A DNA stretch of 43,154 bases from Streptomyces sp. MMG1533 (GCF_001279775.1 NZ_LGDG01000270.1:1-43154), one strand, 5' to 3'; positions 1 to 7,582 are shown, counted from the first letter of the stretch. Translations and numbers: made by a program. The notes: generated from the letters alone by a model not told the origin.

Positions 1-660
1 AAGTCGCTGCCCGAGGCGGGGGCGGTCGTGGGGCGCGGGGTGCAGGAGGGCCCAGCGGGCGGCGTCGCGGCCGAGCGGGAGGGGGTCCACGGGGGCCGCA
101 GCCGGTCGTAGGAACAAGGCCGGGGTTGCGGGGGTGCCGTGGCCGTCGACGCGTACGCCCAGGATGTCGGCCCACTCGGGCTCGATGCGGGCCTCACAGC
201 CGGTGCGGACGAAGGCACCCTGGGAGCGGAGGATGCGGGCGGTCGCGTCCATGACGACGACGGCACGGACCTCGTGGGGGGCGTGCAGCCGCACGAGCGG
301 CTGCGCGTCGGGCCCATGGGCGTATCCGTACCGCTTTCCGCGCCGCAGGATCTCCTCGACGAGGGCCACGGGCGCATCGCTCTGCAAGCTGATGTTGAGG
401 AATCCCGGCCCGGTGACGACGACGTCGGTGACGCCGTCCGCAGCGAGGAGGTACGGCCGCAGGACCTCGGCGACCTGAAGGGGCGGCTGCCCGGCCGGGC
501 GGGCGAGCTGCAGGGCGATGTTGCTGGCGTAGTCACCACAGCCCCCGGGCCCCGGACTGGTGACCACGGCACGCCCCGGAACGGTGACGCTCAGCTCCCC
601 CTCGTCGACAGCACGACGCACCGCGCACAGCACGGTACGGGAGAGCTCGACGGGGGTCAC
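1..660 (-). CDS. nrtL: ArgS-related anticodon-binding protein NrtL (partial, C-terminus beyond window)
   Basis: The open frame runs from a GTG at 660 off the left edge (220 codons visible, no stop). Residues about 35-100 resemble the N-terminal 'Add' domain of arginyl-tRNA synthetase (GDYASNIALQLA, then GPGFLNI). The part that should carry the HIGH-type catalytic loop is replaced by HAPHEVRAVVV, and the chain passes quickly towards a region resembling the anticodon-binding part (WALLHPAPHDRP). It is therefore probably not an active synthetase. The family is known in Streptomyces as NrtL; its role is unknown and tRNA binding is inferred. It lies head-to-tail downstream of the response regulator on the same strand, 255 bp away. 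Confidence 0.8.
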   Translation of the reverse strand, partial: MTPVELSRTVLCAVRRAVDEGELSVTVPGRAVVTSPGPGGCGDYASNIALQLARPAGQPPLQVAEVLRPYLLAADGVTDVVVTGPGFLNISLQSDAPVALVEEILRRGKRYGYAHGPDAQPLVRLHAPHEVRAVVVMDATARILRSQGAFVRTGCEARIEPEWADILGVRVDGHGTPATPALFLRPAAAPVDPLPLGRDAARWALLHPAPHDRPRLGQRL

Positions 661-737
661 GGGACAAGCGTAGGGGAGGAGGGGGGTGGGTAGGCGAGTC
701 GGTTTGGGTGGGGTCCGGGATGTGGACGGTGGACGAT

Positions 738-916
738 CAGCTGCTGCGGGCGATGGTCACGGCTCGGTGAGCTGGGGTGCTCAGCCGCTGACGGGGACGG
801 TCACGGCTCGCTGGACGGTGGATGATCAGCCGCTGCGGGCGATGGTCACGGCGCGGTGGACTGGGTTGCTCAGCCGCTGCCGGGGATGGTCACGGCGCGG
901 TGGAACTGGGGTTGCT
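738..916. repeat. Four imperfect 44-46 bp tandem repeats at the 3' end of the receiver gene
   Basis: Units begin near 738, 782, 827 and 871, each with CAGCYGCTG followed by ATGGTCACGGC or a variant (unit 2 is most diverged). A fifth truncated copy (CAGCCGCCGG) starts at 917 inside the receiver gene. Read on the minus strand, each unit carries a copy of the gene end CGGCTGAGCA, including its TGA. There are no spacers, so this is not CRISPR. The rest of 661-915 holds no gene that I can support. Confidence 0.85.
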
Positions 917-1458
917 CAGCCGCCGGTACGGCCGGCCCGCTCGGCCTCCCCACCCCCGAGGACACTCCCGAAGACCGCCCCGTCCTCCTCTCCCCCGGGC
1001 ACCCCGCTCCGCTCCCGCTCGATCAACTGCCGTACGAGCCGCACAAGTTCGGCGGGTTCGAAGGGCTTGGCAAGGAACGCATCGACACCGACCTCCAGCC
1101 CGGCCTCGACCTCGTGCTGAGTACAGGCGCTGACGATGGCGAGGGGAAGATCACGAGTCCGGTCGTCGGCACGCAGCCGAGCGGCGGTCCGAAGCCCATC
1201 CAACCGAGGCATGACGACGTCAAGGGTGACCACATCGGGCCGCACCTGATGAACAACATCCAGGCACTCGGCACCATCGGCCGCGGTCACGACCTCGAGG
1301 CCCTCCAGCTCGAGATTGACCCTGATCAGCTGCCGGATGACCTTGTTGTCGTCCACAACAAGCACCCGGCCCGACGCGCCTGGCACAACTCGAGAGTAGG
1401 TCGGGACCGGCCACCGCGTCCGGGTTTTCCCCACTTCCGCCCCGTGCGAGGTACCCAT
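916..1458 (-). CDS. Single-domain response regulator (receiver protein)
   Basis: A CheY-like receiver domain covers residues about 31-148. It has the acidic pair D36-D37, phospho-acceptor D80 in VVTLDVVMP, S110 and K131 (LAKPF), so phosphorylation chemistry should be intact. No DNA-binding output domain follows, only a Gly/Glu-rich tail of about 30 residues. The annotated ATG at 1458 gives 180 aa. A GTG at 1386 (MPGASGRVLV) gives 156 aa and starts right before the domain, so it may be the true start. No cognate kinase is adjacent. It probably acts by protein-protein contact; the partner is unknown. Downstream its stop codon runs into a tandem repeat array. Confidence 0.9.
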   Translation of the reverse strand: MGTSHGAEVGKTRTRWPVPTYSRVVPGASGRVLVVDDNKVIRQLIRVNLELEGLEVVTAADGAECLDVVHQVRPDVVTLDVVMPRLDGLRTAARLRADDRTRDLPLAIVSACTQHEVEAGLEVGVDAFLAKPFEPAELVRLVRQLIERERSGVPGGEEDGAVFGSVLGGGEAERAGRTGG

Positions 1459-1525
1459 CCCGTCTCGGGGGCGACCTGACCCCTCAGTTAGGGCCTGGCC
1501 CGACCTCCCCTGACCCCGAGAAACC

Positions 1526-1558
1526 TGTTCATGAACACCCCGACGGAACTGGTAGGGT
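1526..1558 (+). promoter_or_regulatory. Probable promoter of tRNA-Arg, with a 12-bp palindrome
   Basis: TAGGGT at 1553-1558 fits a Streptomyces -10 element about 34 bp before the mature tRNA. The expected -35 position falls within the perfect palindrome TGTTCATGAACA (1526-1537), which has only a weak -35 match. The palindrome also lies in the divergent gap before the receiver gene. Inferred from position only. Confidence 0.4.
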
Positions 1559-1591
1559 TCTACCCGTCGCCGCGAACACCGCAGCCGACAC

Positions 1592-1663
1592 GCCCCCGTA
1601 GCTCAGGGGATAGAGCAACGGCCTCCGGAGCCGTGTGCGCAGGTTCGAATCCTGCCGGGGGCA
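1592..1663 (+). tRNA. tRNA-Arg (anticodon CCG)
   Basis: A 72-nt cloverleaf. The acceptor stem GCCCCCG pairs with CGGGGGC and the discriminator base is A1663. The D-arm contains AGCTCAGGGGATAGAGC. The anticodon stem ACGGC/GCCGT closes loop CTCCGGA with anticodon CCG at 1625-1627, and the T-arm has GGTTCGAATCC. The CCA end is not encoded. It decodes CGG, a common Arg codon at this GC content. Confidence 0.96.
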
Positions 1664-1712
1664 CTCGCCTAGGAACAGCAGAAATTAAGTGCTGACCAGG
1701 GCGGATGCCGAC

Positions 1713-1757
1713 ATGAGAGAGCGGGAACCAGTCTCACTGGGTCCCGCTCTTTCTCAT
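1713..1757 (+). terminator. Strong stem-loop terminator after tRNA-Arg
   Basis: Arms 1718-1730 (AGAGCGGGAACCA) and 1738-1750 pair over 13 positions with one mismatch around a 7-nt loop. ATGAGA and TCTCAT extend the base, and a T-rich TTTCTC tract follows the right arm. It ends the tRNA transcript and, being near-symmetrical, may also stop the VOC gene read from the right. Confidence 0.75.
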
Positions 1758-1820
1758 TGAGGTCTTCTCGGCAACGCGATGGTTGCGGTGTGGGACTGGG
1801 CGCGGGTGCCCGCTCGCGGC

Positions 1821-2216
1821 CTAGTTCTGCGGTGCCAGGGTGCGTAGGACGTCGAACTCGTTGCCCTCGGGGTCGGCCATGACCACCCAGTTTCGGTCTG
1901 AGCCCTGGCCTACATCCGTCGTGGTGGCGCCGAGGCCGAGCAATCTAGTCACCTCGTCCTCGGTGCTGCCGTCGATCGGGCTGACGTCGAGGTGAAGCCG
2001 GTTCTTGACGGTCTTGCCCTCGGGCACCTGGATGAACTGCAGGGTGGGTGGCATCTGGCGGGCCCGAACCTCCTCGACGGTCGGCACCCAGGAGCCGATC
2101 TCGACCTTGCCCTCGCTCCGGTCGATCACCTTGAAGTCCAGGACCGCGCACCAGAAGGCCGCGAGCCTCTCCGGATCATGGCAGTCAACGGTCAACTCGG
2201 TGAACCTACTTGTCAT
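1821..2216 (-). CDS. VOC-family (glyoxalase-like fold) protein
   Basis: 131 aa. The opening FTELTVDCHDPERLAAFW, then RLHLDV and the closing DPEGNEFDVL are the signature strands of the vicinal-oxygen-chelate fold (glyoxalase_6 type). H79 of HLDV and the terminal Glu are possible metal ligands. Such proteins are cytosolic dioxygenases, lyases or resistance proteins, and the substrate cannot be read from the sequence. The ATG at 2216 starts the conserved first strand directly. It is a monocistronic gene between the tRNA terminator and a gene-free stretch. Confidence 0.85.
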   Translation of the reverse strand: MTSRFTELTVDCHDPERLAAFWCAVLDFKVIDRSEGKVEIGSWVPTVEEVRARQMPPTLQFIQVPEGKTVKNRLHLDVSPIDGSTEDEVTRLLGLGATTTDVGQGSDRNWVVMADPEGNEFDVLRTLAPQN

Positions 2217-2701
2217 GACTCCCCCAGATAGTGCGGACGGGGCTCAGAGTATGCCGCCCGTCCGACAGGTCCGAGATCTTTCTGACCAGGGACAGGCTGA
2301 CCCGACATCAGATACGCGTGAAGCCCCTGGTAGGAACAGGTCTGCGAAGAACAGGTTCCGGGTACCGAGGGGCTTCACGCGTTGACCACCCTGTGCGGTG
2401 GACGCGCCACCGTCATCAAGGTTTGACCCAACGCCTTTCGCGGCGCGAGTCAGGGTCGGAGGTCGGCGCCCGCACCGGCCGGAGTGGCCCGGCAACTCCT
2501 CCGCTCCGAGGTCTCCGCTGCTCTTTCGTGGGCTGCACCGGTGCTTTGCGGAAGCTCCGTCAGGACAGTTGTAGGCGACGCGATACGACCCGGGACACGG
2601 GACACCCAGGAGGGCTCACGGGCGAGACCGTAGCCCGCCGCTGGGCCCTGTGTCGCTCGGACTCGTCGGTCTCGTTGCCGCACCATGATGTCCGGTCGTT
2701 G
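2217..2701. other. Gene-poor interval (485 bp)
   Basis: No frame here has a convincing family match or start. The only clear structure is the large inverted repeat at 2314-2382. The left edge holds the upstream region of the VOC gene, and the right edge is the 3' flank of the SPFH gene. It may be a remnant of lost DNA. Confidence 0.5.
2314..2382. repeat. Large inverted repeat / stem-loop with 15-bp perfect arms
   Basis: ACGCGTGAAGCCCCT (2314-2328) pairs exactly with AGGGGCTTCACGCGT (2368-2382). Inside it GGTAGGAAC (2329-2337) pairs with GTTCCGGGTACC apart from a small bulge, and the core holds two copies of GAACAGGT. No T-tract follows the stem. It could be a terminator, a processed RNA hairpin or the ends of a miniature inverted-repeat element. 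Confidence 0.7.
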
Positions 2702-3748
2702 TCACCCGCCGTCAGCGAGGAGGCGGGGTGGGGTGGCGTCGGAGGTGACGCCCTCGGCCTTGGCTGCGTCGGCGAGGGCCGCGGCAGCGGCTTCCTCGGC
2801 CTGAGCCTTGTCGTTGGCGGCCTGGGCAACCATGTCGTCCGAGGGTTTCTCGCGGGTGGCCGGCGACTGGGGCAGCACCTCGGTGAAGGCGCGGGACACG
2901 CCCTGGAGTGCGGAGGTGATCTCGCTGGGGATGACCCAGAAGTTGTTGCCCGAGCCCTGCGCGAGTTGGGGCAGCGTCTGGAGGTACTGGTAGGCGAGCA
3001 GCTTGGGGTCGGGGTCGTTGCGATGTACGGCCTGGAACACCTCGTCGATGGCCCGGGACTGGCCCTCGGCCTGGAGGATCGCAGCGGTTCGGTTACCTTC
3101 CGCGCGCAGGACGGCAGCCTGCTTGTCGCCTTCGGCGGTGAGGATCTGCGACTGGCGTTGTCCTTCGGCCCCGAGGATCGCGGCCCGTTTGTCCCGCTCG
3201 GCTCGCATCTGCTTCTGCATCGCGTCCTTGATGGACTGCGGGGGATCGATGGCCTTGATCTCCACCCGGTTGACCCTCAGCCCCCATTTGCCGGTGGCCT
3301 CGTCCAGCACGCCACGGAGTTGGCTGTTGATGGTGTCCCGGGAGGTGAGGGTCTTTTCCAGGTCCATGGATCCCACGACGTTGCGCAAGGTGGTGACGGT
3401 GAGCTGCTCGACCCCCTGAAGGAAATTCGCGATCTCGTAGAAAGCCGCTCGTGGGTCCGTGACCTGGAAGTACAGGACGGTGTCGATCTCGACGACCAGA
3501 TTGTCCTCGGTGATGACCGGCTGCGGTTTGAAGGAGACGACCTGTTCCCGCAGGTCGATCACCGGGTGAACGCGGTCGATGTAAGGAATGACGAGGCTCA
3601 GGCCGGGGTTCAGGGTCCGGTGATATCGGCCCAGTCGCTCGACATTGCGAGCGCGTGCCTGGGGCACGATACGGACCGCTCGCACCACGGTGAAAACCGC
3701 GAGAAGAGCGACGATCAGGCCGGCAATGAGGAACGCCGAGGTTTCCAT
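2702..3748 (-). CDS. SPFH/band-7 membrane protein (stomatin/QmcA-like)
   Basis: 348 aa. One N-terminal membrane helix (residues about 4-28) is followed by a band-7 domain (RNVERLGRYHRTLNPGLSLV through VEIKAIDPPQSI). After it comes a long Ala/Glu/Gln helical region with repeated AEG(D/N/Q)(R/K) heptad-like units, and then an acidic Ala-rich tail. SPFH proteins oligomerise into membrane microdomains and regulate proteases or lipid domains. It starts 4 bp after the stop of the NfeD-like gene, the classical NfeD/stomatin operon, so the two probably work together at the membrane. Confidence 0.93.
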   Translation of the reverse strand: METSAFLIAGLIVALLAVFTVVRAVRIVPQARARNVERLGRYHRTLNPGLSLVIPYIDRVHPVIDLREQVVSFKPQPVITEDNLVVEIDTVLYFQVTDPRAAFYEIANFLQGVEQLTVTTLRNVVGSMDLEKTLTSRDTINSQLRGVLDEATGKWGLRVNRVEIKAIDPPQSIKDAMQKQMRAERDKRAAILGAEGQRQSQILTAEGDKQAAVLRAEGNRTAAILQAEGQSRAIDEVFQAVHRNDPDPKLLAYQYLQTLPQLAQGSGNNFWVIPSEITSALQGVSRAFTEVLPQSPATREKPSDDMVAQAANDKAQAEEAAAAALADAAKAEGVTSDATPPRLLADGG

Positions 3749-3752
3749 GGTT

Positions 3753-4184
3753 TCAGTCCCGGGGGTAGACGATCGCGGTGGCGCCGCTGATCTCCATGAC
3801 GTCGACAGTCGTTCCTGGAGGAATCACCAGCGTCTCGTCGTAGGCGCGGGCCGTCCATTCCTCGCCGTCGATACGGACCCTGCCGCCCCGGCCCGTCACC
3901 TCCGACACGACATAGGCAGCCCTGCCGACCAGTGCGTCTATGCCGAATCGCTCCACTTGGGGTCCGAATACATGGCGCAGCGCAACGGGGCGCACGAACA
4001 CCACGGTGACCGTGGCGACGGTGGTGAACACCAAGAACTGGAAGGGCAGCGGCAGCCCCACCGCGGCGGACCCCGCCGTGACCAATGCGGCCGCACTCAG
4101 CATTCCGAGCGCAACAGTAAGGGTGAAGATCTCCGCCACAGCCAACACGGCTGCGATGATCAACCAGATCAGCCATGGATCCAT
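3753..4184 (-). CDS. NfeD-like membrane protein
   Basis: 143 aa from ATG 4184, preceded by AGAGGC. Three hydrophobic segments lie within residues 4-75, followed by a C-terminal OB-fold-like domain (ALVGRAAYVVSEV, GRVRIDGEEWTARA, GTTVDVMEISGATAIV). This is the short NfeD1b type, which lacks the serine-protease domain of long NfeD. Short NfeD proteins are obligate neighbours of SPFH proteins, as here (gap 4 bp). In-frame codons upstream of 4184 do not resemble the family. Confidence 0.92.
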   Translation of the reverse strand: MDPWLIWLIIAAVLAVAEIFTLTVALGMLSAAALVTAGSAAVGLPLPFQFLVFTTVATVTVVFVRPVALRHVFGPQVERFGIDALVGRAAYVVSEVTGRGGRVRIDGEEWTARAYDETLVIPPGTTVDVMEISGATAIVYPRD

Positions 4185-4427
4185 TGCGTGCCTCTTCTGA
4201 CCGGCGCGGGTGCGAAGGGCTTGACTCTCACCATTGGACCCCGTTACCGGACAGCCGCGATACCCCTGGGAGACGAAACACTGCGCTGCTCCCTGTTGAT
4301 CTCCCGCCACCGGGAAAGCGCCGCAGCACGGCCTCCTCGATGAGAGCCGCACACGAACGCGCCCTCAATCGATTCAGGGCGGACACTGGGGTAAAGGGTG
4401 TCGGCGCAGGCAAGGGGGTGTCGGCCG

Positions 4428-5012
4428 GTGGTGGCGAGGACGCGGCGTACGAAGGTGTGGTTGTGGCGGTGGCGGCGTAATCCGCTCCGGCGCGGCAGTG
4501 ATGTGGTCGAGGCCTGGGTCGTGCTGGCCGCCTGGGTTCTGGCGCTGGTGGGAGGTGTCCTGGTGGGGCTGGTTGCCCAGGGCGCCGTGGAGCGGGACCT
4601 CGATCGGCAGCGGGTGGAGCGTCGGACCGTCACTGCCGTGCTCGTCGAGAACGCGCAGGACAAGCCGTCCGCGGCCGCCGTCGACGACGACCGGGTGTGG
4701 GTCAAGGCGCGCTGGACCGGCACGGACGGCTCGCGGCACACCGGCTTGATCAAGGTGCAGCCGGGCGCCAAGGCCCGGACCCCGGTCGAGGTGTGGACGG
4801 ACGAGCGCGGCGCGGTCGTGTCGAAACCCGTGACGCACGGAGAGGCCCGGCTCCAGGCGGTCCTCTCGGGTGTGCTGTGTGCCGTGGTCGCCGGCGGGGC
4901 CGTGGCGGGCGGCGCGCATGCCGTGCGGGCGGGGCTCGACCGGTGGCGCAGGGAGCAGTGGGCCGCGGAGTGGGCACGGGTCGACACCCGGTGGGGCGGG
5001 AAAACCGGCTGA
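4428..5012 (+). CDS. Rv1733c-type two-helix membrane protein
   Basis: 194 aa from a GTG at 4428 or 4431, both about 10 bp after AAGGGGG; a GTG at 4398 is also open. The N-terminus TKVWLWRWRRNPLRRRSD-like basic motif precedes a first membrane helix (VLAAWVLALVGGVLVGLV). A soluble extracytoplasmic domain and a second helix (AVLSGVLCAVVAGGAVAGG) follow, then a cytoplasmic WRREQW tail. This matches the actinobacterial family of M. tuberculosis Rv1733c, a conserved membrane protein of unknown function. The stop codon is followed within 3 bp by a 17-bp repeat array. Confidence 0.85.
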   Translation: MVARTRRTKVWLWRWRRNPLRRGSDVVEAWVVLAAWVLALVGGVLVGLVAQGAVERDLDRQRVERRTVTAVLVENAQDKPSAAAVDDDRVWVKARWTGTDGSRHTGLIKVQPGAKARTPVEVWTDERGAVVSKPVTHGEARLQAVLSGVLCAVVAGGAVAGGAHAVRAGLDRWRREQWAAEWARVDTRWGGKTG

Positions 5013-5015
5013 CGG

Positions 5016-5117
5016 GCACACGGCATCCGGGGGCACACGGCATCTGGGTGCACACGGCATCTGGGTGCACACGGCATCCGGGGGCACACGTCACCCGGGT
5101 GCACACAGCACCCGGGT
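5016..5117. repeat. Six exact-period 17-bp tandem repeats
   Basis: Units of GCACACGGCATCYGGGK start at 5016, 5033, 5050, 5067, 5084 and 5101. Copies 1-4 differ at two positions; copies 5-6 carry CACCC in place of CATCY. The hexamer TGACGG flanks the array on both sides (5010-5015, containing the upstream gene's stop, and 5117-5122). All 102 bp lie between the Rv1733c-like gene and the convergent 72-aa gene. Confidence 0.95.
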
Positions 5118-5155
5118 GACGGCCGCGGAGCGCTGCTGCAGTCTGTCGGCCACTA

Positions 5156-5374
5156 CTACGGCGTGTTGCTCCATACGTACGGTCCGCCACCGCGCCACTC
5201 GATGAGCTCGGGGTCGTCGACGGCCCGGTCCTCGGCGGGCAGGCCCTTGCCGTGCATGAAGTCCAGCACGTCGAACAGGCTGTAGGCGGTGCCCATGCGC
5301 TCGTCGTCGATCGTCACCCGTCGCCCGCCGTCCGATTCCGGCGGGAGCACAACCACAGGGGGGCGTACGTCCAT
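5156..5374 (-). CDS. Small conserved Streptomyces protein of unknown function
   Basis: 72 aa from ATG 5374 (MDVRPPVVVLPPE...). It has no membrane segment or signal, and ends LIEWRGGGPYVW, a pattern seen in small streptomycete hypothetical proteins. Codon positions are GC3-rich, as in real genes. The open frame continues 13 codons upstream to a weaker start (5413). It is convergent with the Rv1733c-like gene and divergent from ppiB. The function is unknown. Confidence 0.65.
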   Translation of the reverse strand: MDVRPPVVVLPPESDGGRRVTIDDERMGTAYSLFDVLDFMHGKGLPAEDRAVDDPELIEWRGGGPYVWSNTP

Positions 5375-5502
5375 GTCTCCAGCATGCGCCGGAACCGGGT
5401 CGGCTCGCAGCACGGGCCACGGGTCACGGGTCGTCGGCCCTGGGTGTCCGGCCCGTGTGACACCATTCCTCGGTCAAGCCCCGTCAGAAAGGGACCATTC
5501 CC

Positions 5503-6003
5503 ATGTCAAGGGTCGAGCTGACCACCAACTTCGGGCGTATCGTCCTCGAGCTCAACGACGCCGAGGCTCCGAAGACCGTCGAGAACTTCCTGACGTACGT
5601 CCGCAACGGGCACTACGACGGCACGATCTTCCACCGCGTGATCGACGGCTTCATGGTCCAGGGCGGTGGATTCACCGCGGACATGGCGCAGAAGCCGACC
5701 ATGGCGCCGGTCCCGAACGAGGCCGACAACGGGCTGAAGAACACCGCATACACCGTGGCGATGGCGCGCACCAGCGACCCGCACTCCGCGACCGCCCAGT
5801 TCTTCGTGAACGTCTCGGACAACGACTTCCTCAACTACACGGCGAAGACCCCGAACGGCTGGGGTTACACCGTCTTCGGCCGGGTGGCCGAGGGGCAGGA
5901 CGTCGTCGACTCGATCAAGAAGGTTCGGACCGGCAGCAGCCGCGGGCACGGGGACGTTCCCACCCAGCCCGTCGTCATCGAGGGCGCCAAGGTTCTGGAC
6001 TGA
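5503..6003 (+). CDS. ppiB: Peptidyl-prolyl cis-trans isomerase B (cyclophilin)
   Basis: 166 aa with no signal peptide, so a cytosolic PPIase of cyclophilin type. Active-site signatures are [14 protein letters not shown] (FHR at about residues 46-48) and the SATAQFFVN strand, ending with the ...VVDSIKKV helix. Length and sequence closely follow Gram-negative E. coli PpiB (164 aa), including [10 protein letters not shown] and NDFLN, rather than the longer actinobacterial cyclophilins. A GAAAGGGA ribosome site lies about 8 bp before ATG 5503. It accelerates prolyl isomerisation during protein folding. Confidence 0.95.
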   Translation: MSRVELTTNFGRIVLELNDAEAPKTVENFLTYVRNGHYDGTIFHRVIDGFMVQGGGFTADMAQKPTMAPVPNEADNGLKNTAYTVAMARTSDPHSATAQFFVNVSDNDFLNYTAKTPNGWGYTVFGRVAEGQDVVDSIKKVRTGSSRGHGDVPTQPVVIEGAKVLD

Positions 6004-6105
6004 CCCGTCCGGGTGGTGTCGTGCCGGGCACGGAAAGGTTGCGGCATGGGCGCGGCATGGGCTTTTCGCCGTGACCGGCCCGTGCCCACGGCAGCATGAC
6101 GTCTT

Positions 6106-7566
6106 ATGAGTCGCATCAGCCGAGATCGGCGAGATCTGGGAGATCGGCGAGATCTGCGAGATCGATACGTCGACTTCCTTCGTGCCTGGGCGATCGTCCT
6201 CGTCGTGTTCGGGCACTGGCTGATCACCGGGCTGGTTCGCGGGCCCGGCGGTGAGATCAGCGCGCCCGAGCTGCTGGCGACCGTTCCCTGGACCCAGTGG
6301 CTGACCCTTCTTTTCCAGATCATGCCGCTGTTCTTCCTGGCCGGGGGCCATGCCGCCGGCGGCTCCTGGTCACGTGCCGCAGGCGGTACGGCCGAATGGG
6401 TGGGGCGACGGGCCTTGCGGCTGCTGCTTCCGGCCGGTGTCTACAGCGGGCTGGTGCTGGGCGCCGTGGCCGTCTGTTCTGCCGTGGGCGTGGATCCGGG
6501 GACCCTCGCTCTCGTGGGCTGGGCCATGGCCATGCAGTTCTGGTTCCTGCCCGTCTACCTGCTGCTCAGTGCCCTGACCCCCGTGCTGTACGCGGCACAC
6601 CGGCGGTGGGGGCTCCTCGTCCCCGTCGTCATGGGCCTGGTCGCCCTCGCCGCCGACATCCTGGTGCTCAGCGCGCACCTGCCGTACGTCGGGCTCCTCA
6701 ACTACGTGCTCGTCTGGGGCGTCGCCTACCAGCTCGGCTTCTGCTGGCGGGACGGTCTGATCACCGGAAGCGGGACCAGGAAGGACCGGAAGGGCAGGAA
6801 GGACCGACAGGACCGGAAGGACCGGAAGGACCGACAGGACCGGAAGGACCGGAAGGACCGACAGGACCGGAAGCAGTGGGTGCCCGTCGCCATGGTCGCG
6901 GGTGGCGGGGGCGCCTTCGCCGCGCTCGTCGGACTCGGGCCCTTTCCCGTCAGCCTGATCCTCGTCACCGGGCAGGAGCCCAGCAACACCGATCCGCCGT
7001 CCGCCGCCATGCTGGCCTGGACCGTGGCCCAGGTGGGGCTCGCTCTTCTCCTCGCTCCCGCCCTGCGGCGGCTCCTGGAGCGGGAGCGGGTGTGGCGGGC
7101 CGTACGGCCGCTCGGCGGGGTCAGCATGACGCTCTATCTGTGGCACATGCTGCCCGTGCTCGTTGTCGCCGCCGCCTTCTATCTCACCGGGCTCGCGCCC
7201 CAGCCCCGCTACGGGTCCGCGGGGTGGTGGGCGCTGCGGGTGCCCTGGCTGGTCGTTCTCGGTGTCGTCCTGGTCGGGGTTGTGGTGGCTCTTCGGCCGC
7301 TGGAGCGTGGGCTGGGCGTCCTGTACGAGCGGGGCGGGACAGGGCGTCCCTGGGCCCTCTGGCTCGGCCTCGCCGCCGGTGTGGCCGCGCTCACCCGGTT
7401 CGCCGCGCAGGGGTTCGCTCACGAGGGGCGGTTCCCCGTGCTGCCCGCGCTGGGGCTTGCGGTGGGCGTCGCTCTGGTGATGCTGCCCGGACGGGCGCCC
7501 GAACGCCGGCTCAAGGAGCCCGAAGACGCCGACGGTTCCAAGGACTCCTTGGAGGAAGCCGCCTGA
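6106..7566 (+). CDS. Membrane acyltransferase (acyltransferase-3 / OafA-YrhL-like)
   Basis: 486 aa. YVDFLRAWAIVLVVFGHW (residues about 21-38), with its conserved Arg and His, opens an acyltransferase-3 fold of about ten hydrophobic helices. FFLAGGHAAGGSW and a late WHMLPVLVV follow. The family O-acetylates or acylates surface glycans or lipids at the membrane. Two repeat tracts are in frame. Residues 6-20 are coded by 18-bp repeats, and residues about 223-256 form a very basic KDRQDRKDR tract coded by 27-bp repeats, placed in a loop between helices. ATG 6106 has no clear ribosome site. Confidence 0.88.
   Translation: MSRISRDRRDLGDRRDLRDRYVDFLRAWAIVLVVFGHWLITGLVRGPGGEISAPELLATVPWTQWLTLLFQIMPLFFLAGGHAAGGSWSRAAGGTAEWVGRRALRLLLPAGVYSGLVLGAVAVCSAVGVDPGTLALVGWAMAMQFWFLPVYLLLSALTPVLYAAHRRWGLLVPVVMGLVALAADILVLSAHLPYVGLLNYVLVWGVAYQLGFCWRDGLITGSGTRKDRKGRKDRQDRKDRKDRQDRKDRKDRQDRKQWVPVAMVAGGGGAFAALVGLGPFPVSLILVTGQEPSNTDPPSAAMLAWTVAQVGLALLLAPALRRLLERERVWRAVRPLGGVSMTLYLWHMLPVLVVAAAFYLTGLAPQPRYGSAGWWALRVPWLVVLGVVLVGVVVALRPLERGLGVLYERGGTGRPWALWLGLAAGVAALTRFAAQGFAHEGRFPVLPALGLAVGVALVMLPGRAPERRLKEPEDADGSKDSLEEAA
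6123..6158. repeat. 18-bp in-frame tandem repeat at the acyltransferase N-terminus
   Basis: AGATCGGCGAGATCTGGG at 6123 and a one-mismatch copy at 6141, followed by a partial AGATCGA. They code the DRRDL(G/R) repeat just before the first membrane helix. Confidence 0.85.
6799..6870. repeat. 27-bp in-frame tandem repeat (KDRQDRKDR) in the acyltransferase
   Basis: Identical 27-bp units start at 6799 and 6826, with an 18-bp partial copy at 6853-6870. A degenerate copy precedes them (6775-6798). The perfect identity implies recent slippage; the period keeps the frame. Confidence 0.93.
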
Positions 7567-7582
7567 CACCGACACAGGCGTA

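Noticed and set aside
1..660. Functional arginyl-tRNA synthetase
   Set aside because: The region expected to hold the HIGH motif reads HAPHEV and lacks the catalytic loop, so NrtL fits better.
738..916. CRISPR-like direct repeats
   Set aside because: Units are contiguous with no unique spacers and there are no cas genes.
1664..2701. Integrated mobile element beside tRNA-Arg
   Set aside because: No integrase, excisionase or replication gene, and no visible second copy of the tRNA 3' end.
2231..3790. 519-codon open frame opposite the SPFH gene
   Set aside because: It is an antisense shadow caused by high GC; the minus-strand SPFH protein matches a known family throughout.
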